In this document: positions 1 through 5,680 of the stretch, one piece after another
Position numbering within the stretch: position 1 is the first letter of the stretch
Layout of the letters: each line of letters starts with the position of its first letter
DNA from: Thermodesulfovibrionales bacterium
GTDB lineage: Bacteria; Nitrospirota; Thermodesulfovibrionia; Thermodesulfovibrionales; UBA1546
Length of the DNA stretch: 8,192 nt
Assembly: GCA_919901705.1 (NCBI GenBank)
Contig: CAKKPR010000130.1
Span: forward strand, 1 to 8,192
Direction of reading: 5' to 3'
Notes under the pieces: model-generated
The model's database searches: none
Seen by the model: only the letters and a program-made list of their open reading frames with translations
What the model was told of the DNA's origin: nothing
Program-made: the position numbers and the translations under genes

Positions 1-758
1 TGTTCGGAATGTTGCCCATAAAAGAGATATATCCTTTTATCATCAGCAATTGCTTTTATAGGGCCGTGCTGTGCGAAGGATTCTGTACTGCTCCACGCTT
101 TGCCGTCGTAAGAGGTCCAGTAAAAATCATTGTCCGAAGGCCAGAAAAGATACAGCCTGCCCTGAAACCACAGCATCTGTGTCGAACATTTTTTATTTTT
201 ATCTTCAAGATATTCTTCAGGAAGCGGAATGGACGATATCCCGCTGTCTTTAATTAAATTGAGTGATGGGTTGTTTTTTATCCCGCTCAGCACAAACAGG
301 CCCTCAGGGCTTATCACTCCCACCGGTCTTTTCCCTGCCGCACCTGTTCTTGTCTCGGCCCATTGAACACTGTCAAAAGTCCTGAAAAAACCTTCACTTA
401 AGAAATATATTTTCTTGCTGTCATTGGTAAAGGAATGGAAAGGTTTTATCTCCCTTGAGTCAGGGTTTTTATCGTCAAGGATGCTGAGCATGAATTTTTC
501 TTTGGGCTCTTTTTTGTTTTCAAAAGACAGGCCGCTGAAATCAATTTCTTTTGAGATGACATAGAGCCTGTTGTTGATTCCTGCAATGTTCTTTGATAAC
601 GTCGGAAACGGCATGAAACTGAACACAAGCCCCGGCCTTAAAAACATCAGAGCAAACATAATTACGTATAGCCCGACAGAGAAAAAAATTCCTATTGCAG
701 CGACTCCAATTGCAAGTTTTAGATTTTTTTTCTTCTCTTTTTCCAGGTCTATTGCCAT
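1..758 (-). CDS. Membrane-anchored protein with beta-propeller-like ectodomain, N-terminal part (runs off left edge)
   Basis: I do not recognise a named family. The reverse strand is open without a stop from the ATG at 758 down to base 1 (252 codons plus 2 bases), and the C-terminus lies outside the window. ATG 758 is the first start after an in-frame TGA upstream; no good Shine-Dalgarno precedes it. The product begins with a short charged N-terminus (MAIDLEKEKKK), then one hydrophobic segment at about residues 16-40, so it is probably a signal anchor with the rest outside the cytoplasm. Residues 60-252 contain recurring strand-turn patterns such as NRLYVIS, KKIYFLSEGFF, GLFVLSG, GRLYLFW, FYWTSYDGKAW and KRIYLFYG, spaced roughly 40 residues apart. 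This is what blades of a sialidase- or Kelch-like propeller look like, but the fold is inferred. The gene is transcribed divergently from the CHASE2 kinase, so a shared regulatory region or a functional link is possible. Confidence 0.78.
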   Translation of the reverse strand, partial: MAIDLEKEKKKNLKLAIGVAAIGIFFSVGLYVIMFALMFLRPGLVFSFMPFPTLSKNIAGINNRLYVISKEIDFSGLSFENKKEPKEKFMLSILDDKNPDSREIKPFHSFTNDSKKIYFLSEGFFRTFDSVQWAETRTGAAGKRPVGVISPEGLFVLSGIKNNPSLNLIKDSGISSIPLPEEYLEDKNKKCSTQMLWFQGRLYLFWPSDNDFYWTSYDGKAWSSTESFAQHGPIKAIADDKRIYLFYGQHSE

Positions 759-841
759 GAATAAGAGGATACTTAAAAATCAGAGAAATGTAAACCTGCT
801 AATGGGGTAAATAGAGGCTGAGTTTTCAATTTCATGTTTTG

Positions 842-871
842 TTGCAATAAGGCTTAAAAATTGTTTACAAT
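842..871 (+). promoter_or_regulatory. Candidate sigma70-type promoter for the kinase cluster
   Basis: TTGCAA (842-847) and TACAAT (866-871) are separated by 18 bp and each resembles the -35 and -10 consensus. The predicted transcription start would fall about 3 bases before the ATG at 881, which has no Shine-Dalgarno upstream. That would give a leaderless or nearly leaderless transcript. This comes from motif reading only; another promoter further upstream is possible. Confidence 0.35.
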
Positions 872-872
872 T
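859..872. promoter_or_regulatory. Palindrome overlapping the candidate -10 box (possible operator)
   Basis: AATTGT-TT-ACAATT is a perfect 6-bp inverted repeat with a 2-base centre. A second palindrome, GTTTA-CAAT-TAAAC (863-876), overlaps it. Both sit on the candidate -10 region just before the kinase start, where a repressor could act. AT-rich palindromes also arise by chance, and no regulator can be named. Confidence 0.25.
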
Positions 873-880
873 AAACTGTT

Positions 881-3379
881 ATGAAACGCAAGGTAAACCT
901 GTTACCTGATTGGCTTATCGGAATCCTGTTAACGCTGATTATCCTCGGCGGTCTTCTCGCCGGTTGGTCTCCGTTACAGACCCTGGAGTATAAGACCTAT
1001 GATTTAAGGACAAAATTCAGGCAGCAGAAGGCTTCCAGCCCTGTAGTTATCGTTGCGATTGACGATATGAGCATAGCAAATATCGGACGCTGGCCCTGGC
1101 CCCGCGGCTATATTGCTGCGATGATAGACCAACTGGCAGGTTACGGCGCAAAGATTGTCGGCGTGAATATACTGTACACAGAACCTGACCTCAACTCAGG
1201 GCTTGCTGAGCTAAGGGCTGTCAGGGGCGAAGTGGAAAAACTGCCCAACTTTCAGAGGAATGCACAGCTTGCAAATATCTATAATGCCCTTGTTCAGGCA
1301 GAGATGCGCCTTGATAATGACGCAATGCTTTCTGCTTCGATAGCTGCTGCCAAAAATGTCATACTGCCTCTGTATTTCGATATAGGTGAACAGCAGACAG
1401 GCAATCCCGATAATAACCTGCCGGATTATCTTAAAACGAATTCTGCGGCTGCGCTGCTGCCGTCCGAGATGTATATCCAAGCGAGGAACGCAACTCCTCC
1501 CATCCCTGAGTTTGTTTCAGGCACACTTGCGCTTGGACACCTGAACCTTATTGCTGATGAGGATGGGACCATCAGGCGGGATCCCCTGTTTATACAGTAC
1601 ATGGGGCGTGTTTATCCGTCGTTTGCCTTGCATGTTGTTATGAAATACCTGAACTATAGCGTATCTGATGTAAGGATAGCCGACAGGATCAATATAGGGA
1701 AGGTCAGCATTCCTCAGGATAGGAAACAGATGATGCTTATAAGTTATAACGGAAAGTTCGGCACATTCCCTTATTATTCGTTCTTTGATGTAATAAACAG
1801 TAAAGTCCCGCCTGAGACCTTCAAGGACAAGATTGTCCTGATAGGCCACACTGCAACAGGGATTGCTACCCTGGAAGTAACGCCTGTGGAGCCTAATTTT
1901 CCGACAATAGAGGTTGAGGCTAATATTATCGAAAATATATTGAACAGGAATTTTATTTCCCGGCCCGAATGGGTCTTATATGCCGAGCTTGGCATCATTG
2001 TTCTTTTCGGTGTTTTTCTCTCGTTTTTCATCCCCAGGTTCAAGGCAGGTATAAGCGCTGTTATTGCAGCGGTGCTTTTGCTTATATGGAACGGGGTTGC
2101 AATCTATCTCTTTGTTGCAAACGGATACTGGCTTATGATGCTTCATCCGACCCTTCTGCTGGGACTGGGCTATACAATAATAATGTCAAAACGTTATATG
2201 GTCACAGAGAAGAAAAAGGAGCTTGTCGAGACTGACAGCATAGAGACAAATAAGATGTTAGGGCTGTCATTTCAGGGGCAGGGGATGCTCGACCTCGCCT
2301 TTGAGAAATTCAGGAAATGCCCTGTGGATGATGAGGCTGTCAAAGAACTCATGTATAATCTGGCCCTTGATTTCGAGAGGAAAAGGATGTTCAACAAGGC
2401 CGCAGCTGTTTATGAGCATATTTTAAAGGCAGGCAATTTCAAGGACATAAAGGAGAGGATAAAAAAACTCAAGGTCGCAGGCGAGACAATGATATTCGGA
2501 GGCGCAGTCGGCGCGACGAAAAAAGATGGCACTGTGCTGATGGAAGGCTCAACAACAACGCCTACTCTCGGCAGGTATGAAGTTCAGAAAGAACTTGGAC
2601 GCGGGGCCATGGGCATTGTCTATCTCGGTAAAGACCCTAAAATCAACAGGCTTGTTGCTATTAAAACGATTAGATTTGACGAGGTTGAACAAAGCCAGCT
2701 TGCTGAAACAAAGAAACGGTTTTTCCGCGAGGCAGAGGCTGCCGGAACTCTCTCCCATCCCAATATCGTGACTATCTACGATGCAGGAGAGGATTATGAC
2801 GTGGCGTATGTCGCAATGGAACTTCTCGAAGGCAAAGACCTTAGCGATCTTTCTTCAAAGGAAAACAAGCTGCCGCTTAAGGAAGTTTTAAGGATAATAA
2901 GTTCGATTGCCGATGGCTTGGACTATGCCCACTCCAAAGGAGTTGTACACAGGGATATAAAACCCGCCAATATCATGCTTATAAAAAGCGGGGATGTAAA
3001 GATAACGGATTTCGGGATAGCAAGGGTTATGGCGACTTCCAGCACGCAGACAGGTTTGGTGCTGGGGACTCCGAGCTATATGTCTCCTGAGCAGGTGCTC
3101 GGCAAAAAGGTTGACGGCCGGTCTGATTTATTTTCCCTTGGTGTTGTATCTTTTGAGCTTCTTACAGGTGAAAAACCCTTTAAGGGAGACAGCATTGCAA
3201 CACTTATGTTCAATATAGCCAATACCCCGCCTCTTACGCTGGAAGAATTTTATCCGGATATCCCCGGGTGCTGTGTTTCAATTGTCGGTAAAATGCTCGT
3301 AAAGGATGCTGAGACGAGATACCAGCGCGGCAGAGAGGTTGTGAATGATATAAATTTATGTATGAAGGAGCTGGGTTAG
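881..3379 (+). CDS. CHASE2 sensor / TPR / Ser-Thr protein kinase, transmembrane
   Basis: This is an 832-residue receptor-type Hanks kinase that phosphorylates Ser/Thr of target proteins in response to an envelope signal. Order of parts: TM1 at about 11-29; CHASE2 periplasmic sensor at about 32-345, with the typical early segment VVIVAIDDMS and WPWPR (71-75); three clustered TM helices at about 364-384, 389-412 and 415-434; a TPR-like helical region at about 458-515; a Thr-rich linker at about 545-562; and the kinase at about 565-830. All catalytic landmarks are present: glycine loop GRGAMG (573-578), ATP-binding K595, helix-C E617, HRD 690-692 with K694 and N697, DFG 710-712, and an activation segment with T722, T724 and T730 before PSYMSPE. 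It should therefore be active. The ATG at 881 is the first start after an in-frame TAA (872-874). It is the first gene of a tight cluster with phosphatase and FHA genes. The ligand of CHASE2 is unknown. Confidence 0.95.
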   Translation: MKRKVNLLPDWLIGILLTLIILGGLLAGWSPLQTLEYKTYDLRTKFRQQKASSPVVIVAIDDMSIANIGRWPWPRGYIAAMIDQLAGYGAKIVGVNILYTEPDLNSGLAELRAVRGEVEKLPNFQRNAQLANIYNALVQAEMRLDNDAMLSASIAAAKNVILPLYFDIGEQQTGNPDNNLPDYLKTNSAAALLPSEMYIQARNATPPIPEFVSGTLALGHLNLIADEDGTIRRDPLFIQYMGRVYPSFALHVVMKYLNYSVSDVRIADRINIGKVSIPQDRKQMMLISYNGKFGTFPYYSFFDVINSKVPPETFKDKIVLIGHTATGIATLEVTPVEPNFPTIEVEANIIENILNRNFISRPEWVLYAELGIIVLFGVFLSFFIPRFKAGISAVIAAVLLLIWNGVAIYLFVANGYWLMMLHPTLLLGLGYTIIMSKRYMVTEKKKELVETDSIETNKMLGLSFQGQGMLDLAFEKFRKCPVDDEAVKELMYNLALDFERKRMFNKAAAVYEHILKAGNFKDIKERIKKLKVAGETMIFGGAVGATKKDGTVLMEGSTTTPTLGRYEVQKELGRGAMGIVYLGKDPKINRLVAIKTIRFDEVEQSQLAETKKRFFREAEAAGTLSHPNIVTIYDAGEDYDVAYVAMELLEGKDLSDLSSKENKLPLKEVLRIISSIADGLDYAHSKGVVHRDIKPANIMLIKSGDVKITDFGIARVMATSSTQTGLVLGTPSYMSPEQVLGKKVDGRSDLFSLGVVSFELLTGEKPFKGDSIATLMFNIANTPPLTLEEFYPDIPGCCVSIVGKMLVKDAETRYQRGREVVNDINLCMKELG

Positions 3380-3382
3380 ACA

Positions 3383-4189
3383 TTGAGATTGCTTGCATGC
3401 GGGCAGACAGATACCGGGATTTCAAGGACCAACAATGAGGACAATTTTTGTGTTGAAGAAGGCTTAGGTCTTTTTGCTGTTGCAGATGGAATAGGAGGTT
3501 CTTCAGCAGGGGAGATTGCAAGCAAGATGGCAGTTGATGTGATAAGGGATTATATAACAAGGTCTGCTTCTGCAAATGAACCGTTCATTGGCGAGTATAA
3601 TAAAAAACATTCCGAGTCCGCAAACAGGCTTGCATCAGCTATAAGACTCTCAAATAAGGCAATATACGAGGCATCACAAAACAATGCCGCATGGCGCGGG
3701 ATGGGGACAACAGTGGCTGCTGCCTTGTTTGCAGAAGACAGGCTGAGCATAGCCCACGTGGGTGACAGCAGGGGTTACCTTATCAGGGCCAATTCAATTG
3801 TACAGCTTACGGATGATCATTCTGTAGTATCAGAACAGGTAAGGCAGGGCTTGCTGACCAGGGAGGAAGCGGCAGAATCCAATATCAGGAATATCATCAC
3901 CAAGGCCCTTGGTAAAGACCTTTCCCTGGATGTTGATATTGATGAAATAGAGGTTATGGATGATGACAGGGTTCTCTTGTGCACTGACGGACTGACAACA
4001 ATGGTACCTGACGATACTATTCTTTCCATGATTAGTTCCCTTGAGGAACCTGAGAAGGCATGCAGCAAGCTTGTAGATATCGCAAATAAAAATGGCGGGA
4101 AGGATAATGTAACAGTAGTAGTTGTTCATTTCAGTAAGAAGAAATGGTTTAGCAGCGTAAAAAATCTTTTTAAATTTGCAGGGAGGTAA
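3383..4189 (+). CDS. PP2C-family (PPM) Ser/Thr protein phosphatase
   Basis: A 268-residue cytoplasmic metal-dependent phosphatase of the PrpC/Stp type, expected to remove phosphate from kinase targets and from the kinase itself. Family motifs in order: RTNNED (15-20), ADGIGG (34-39, metal ligand D35), GMGTT (106-110), HVGDSR (125-130), DDHS (144-147), ITKALG (172-177), CTDGL (200-204, D202) and GGKDNVT (238-244, D241). All metal-binding acidic residues are present. The start is TTG at 3383, because the conserved N-terminal motifs lie upstream of any in-frame ATG and a TAG stop sits just before. A GAAGGAG (3364-3370) inside the kinase gene is a long-spaced but usable ribosome site. The gene lies three bases after the kinase stop, in the same frame, so the two are surely co-transcribed and probably translationally coupled. 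A short basic, aromatic tail (about 252-268) follows the domain. Confidence 0.95.
   Translation: MRLLACGQTDTGISRTNNEDNFCVEEGLGLFAVADGIGGSSAGEIASKMAVDVIRDYITRSASANEPFIGEYNKKHSESANRLASAIRLSNKAIYEASQNNAAWRGMGTTVAAALFAEDRLSIAHVGDSRGYLIRANSIVQLTDDHSVVSEQVRQGLLTREEAAESNIRNIITKALGKDLSLDVDIDEIEVMDDDRVLLCTDGLTTMVPDDTILSMISSLEEPEKACSKLVDIANKNGGKDNVTVVVVHFSKKKWFSSVKNLFKFAGR
4181..4187 (+). promoter_or_regulatory. Strong ribosome binding site of the FHA gene, embedded in the phosphatase end
   Basis: GGGAGGT lies in the last codons and stop of the phosphatase gene, four bases before the ATG at 4192. It is the best Shine-Dalgarno in the cluster and decides the FHA start. The placement suggests coupled translation and possibly higher output of the FHA protein than of the two enzymes. 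Confidence 0.75.
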
Positions 4190-4191
4190 AA

Positions 4192-4902
4192 ATGCCGAAG
4201 GTCACGCTGAAGTTTAAAGAGGCTGTATTGAAAGAAATACAACTGGATAAGGAAGTAATCACAATTGGCAGAAATCCGGATAACGATATCCACATTGACA
4301 ATCCCGCTGTTTCAGGCTCTCATGCAAAAATAATAAACGAGGGCGGGAAAATTTTTTTAGAGGATATGAACAGTACAAACAGCACTTTTATAAACGGGAA
4401 AAAAATATCAAAAAGCGCATTGAATAATAATGACATAATCACTATCGGCAAGCATACCCTGGTTTTCAGCGGCCCTTCTCAGACAGCTGAGGCAGACAAG
4501 ACCCTGCAGACAAAGAAACCCGGTCTTAATGAAACAATTGTGCTGGACACGAGAGCACAGAAAGCGATGCAGGCTGAGGCTGCAGGAGCAGCAGCTTCCG
4601 GTGAAAAGATCGGGGGCTTTACCGTGATTGAGGGGCCTGCTGAAAAAAATGAATATGAGCTTACCAAGAGGCTGACTACAATAGGCAAGACAGAAACAGC
4701 GGAAATCAAATTAAAAGGTTTTTTTGCTCCTAAAGTCGCTGCCCTTATCAACAGGACCAAGGATGGCTATTTTATCAGCCCTCCCGGAACCAAGACAAAG
4801 ATTAAGGTTAACGGCAACTCTCTTGAAGGCCGTCATGAACTTAAAGACGGGGATATAGTTGAAGTTGAGAATCTCAAAATGCAGTTTTATATTAAGGCAT
4901 AG
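4192..4902 (+). CDS. Double FHA-domain phosphothreonine-reader protein
   Basis: A 236-residue cytoplasmic adaptor. FHA domain 1 (about 1-95) has the binding landmarks: G26-R27, the S-x-S-H stretch 41-44 (SGSHA), NSTNSTF (60-66) and N68-G69. It should bind a phosphothreonine peptide, plausibly on the neighbouring kinase. A linker (about 96-140) is rich in Thr and Ala and holds NETIVLDT (113-120), a short motif that could itself be phosphorylated; this is an inference. Residues 141-236 look like a second, degenerate FHA domain. IGK (164-166) replaces IGR, there is no S-x-x-H, and IKVNG (204-208) and the DGDIVEV strand (219-225) remain, so it may only bind proteins or fold as support. The two-base gap to the phosphatase and the shared pathway place it in the same operon. 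No transmembrane segment is seen. Confidence 0.92.
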   Translation: MPKVTLKFKEAVLKEIQLDKEVITIGRNPDNDIHIDNPAVSGSHAKIINEGGKIFLEDMNSTNSTFINGKKISKSALNNNDIITIGKHTLVFSGPSQTAEADKTLQTKKPGLNETIVLDTRAQKAMQAEAAGAAASGEKIGGFTVIEGPAEKNEYELTKRLTTIGKTETAEIKLKGFFAPKVAALINRTKDGYFISPPGTKTKIKVNGNSLEGRHELKDGDIVEVENLKMQFYIKA

Positions 4903-4930
4903 AAGCACATAACAAAAGCGATTTAAAGAT

Positions 4931-5461
4931 ATGCCTAAAAACAAAAAAACAAAAAGTCGGATACTCGACTCGTTCTCCTCGGCGAACCCGCCTGAGTGCG
5001 GGCAACCGAGACCGGGCTGGGATGAATATTTTATAGGTATAGCCAAGGCTGTTTCGACAAGGGCCACCTGTCTCAGGCGCAAATACGGCGCGGTAATCAC
5101 AAAAAACAATATCATAGTGAGCACGGGCTATAACGGCGCTCCGGCAGGGATGAAAGACTGTCTTGAAGTTGGCAAGTGCACAAGAAAAGAGCTTCAGATC
5201 CCCCATGGTGAAAGATATGAGCTCTGCCACAGCGTTCACGCAGAGGCCAATGCAATAATACGCGCAGCAGTCCATGAACTTGAAGGCGCAACGATATACG
5301 TATCAGGTTCGGATGACTGTGCAGAAGAATGCCTTTCAGAGCCTTGCATGATGTGCAAGAGGATAATACTTAATTCAAAGATTGCAAGAGTTGTTTATTC
5401 AGACGGCAATGGAAAGTTTCATGTAATAAATCCTAAGTCGTGGCTTAAGAAGAGGGTTTAG
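4931..5461 (+). CDS. dCMP deaminase (ComEB/deoxycytidylate deaminase family) with odd N-terminal extension
   Basis: Zinc-dependent deamination of dCMP to dUMP, feeding dTMP synthesis in the cytoplasm. The family core starts at RPGWDEYF (27-34) and includes ATCLRRKYGAV (45-55), GYNGAP (66-71), catalytic HAE (103-105) and PCMMC (138-142), whose Cys139 and Cys142 with His103 hold zinc. Cys77, Cys83 and Cys99-His100 may form the second zinc site known in this family. The 176 residues are somewhat longer than the usual 150 or so. Residues 1-26 form a non-conserved extension (KSRILDSFSSANPPECGQ region) encoded by a hairpin-rich repeat-like DNA block. ATG 4931 is the only usable start before the conserved core, so the extension is probably translated; the Shine-Dalgarno is weak. 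It sits 28 bp after the FHA gene, probably in the same transcript but functionally unrelated housekeeping. Confidence 0.93.
   Translation: MPKNKKTKSRILDSFSSANPPECGQPRPGWDEYFIGIAKAVSTRATCLRRKYGAVITKNNIIVSTGYNGAPAGMKDCLEVGKCTRKELQIPHGERYELCHSVHAEANAIIRAAVHELEGATIYVSGSDDCAEECLSEPCMMCKRIILNSKIARVVYSDGNGKFHVINPKSWLKKRV
4956..5010. repeat. Hairpin-rich repeat-like block inside the dCMP deaminase 5' end
   Basis: Two adjacent inverted repeats are seen. The first is AGTCG-GATACT-CGACT (4955-4970). The second is a nested stem with outer CTCGG (4978-4982)/CCGAG (5006-5010) and inner CCCGC (4987-4991)/GCGGG (4998-5002) around the loop CTGAGT. The first part matches 6435-6450 at 15 of 16 bases. Its GC-rich composition contrasts with the A-rich codons just before it. 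The block encodes the unconserved N-terminal extension. It resembles an intragenic palindromic element, but only a genome-wide search would prove that. Confidence 0.5.
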
Positions 5462-5464
5462 TAT

Positions 5465-5660
5465 TTAAGAAGTTTAAATAGTACTACAGCGGATCTTTTG
5501 GGTTAGATTCCCCCTTAATAAAGGGGGACAAAGGGGGTTGTGCTTTTTCCAGTTCGTTACAACCCCCTAACCCCCTTTTCTAAGGGGGAATTTTAGATAT
5601 TTGATGCGGCGTTTGAAAAGTGACGCTGTAGTAATAGGGCAAGAAGGTTAAGAAGTTTAA
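5465..5660 (+). repeat. 13-bp direct repeats flanking the palindromic element
   Basis: TTAAGAAGTTTAA occurs exactly at 5465-5477 and again at 5648-5660, one copy on each side of the MITE-like element. The right copy lies in a purine-rich run of AAG/TTAAGAAG units (5641-5670). The repeats may be remnants of a simple AAGAAGTTTAA tandem tract into which the element inserted, or slippage products. The flanks beyond these positions are ordinary spacer. Confidence 0.6.
5482..5633. mobile_element. MITE-like palindromic element (152 bp) with terminal inverted repeats and target duplication
   Basis: The ends TACTACAGCG (5482-5491) and CGCTGTAGTA (5624-5633) are perfect inverted repeats. They are bordered by ATAG on both sides (5478-5481 and 5634-5637), as expected of a target-site duplication. 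Inside, two long complementary arms (5507-5541 and 5559-5591), rich in CCCCC/GGGGG, pair imperfectly around a 17-base loop. There is no room for a transposase, so it is non-autonomous. It lies between the dCMP deaminase and cdaA genes. Its RNA would fold into a very strong hairpin, so it may also attenuate or end read-through. The transposase family is not identifiable from the ends alone. Confidence 0.82.
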
Positions 5661-5680
5661 GAAAGAGAATAAGATAATAA

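Noticed and set aside
9..257. Plus-strand open frame at the left edge
   Set aside because: The minus strand is open across the whole of 1-758 with protein-like strand repeats and a membrane anchor, whereas the plus-strand frame is short and of low-quality composition.
881..4902. Type VI secretion post-translational control genes (ppkA-pppA-fha)
   Set aside because: The order resembles that module, but no type VI structural gene is visible and the CHASE2-TPR layout of the kinase is not that of PpkA, so the names were not used.
5507..5591. Intrinsic terminator after the dCMP deaminase gene
   Set aside because: The strong G/C-run hairpin has no T-run in the expected place on the plus strand, and it is fully explained as the inner arms of the palindromic element. 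It may still block transcription, but it is not called as a terminator.
5641..5670. CRISPR-like or regulatory tandem array of AAGAAG units
   Set aside because: The units are short, irregular and purine-simple, with no spacers of constant length; simple-sequence drift explains them.
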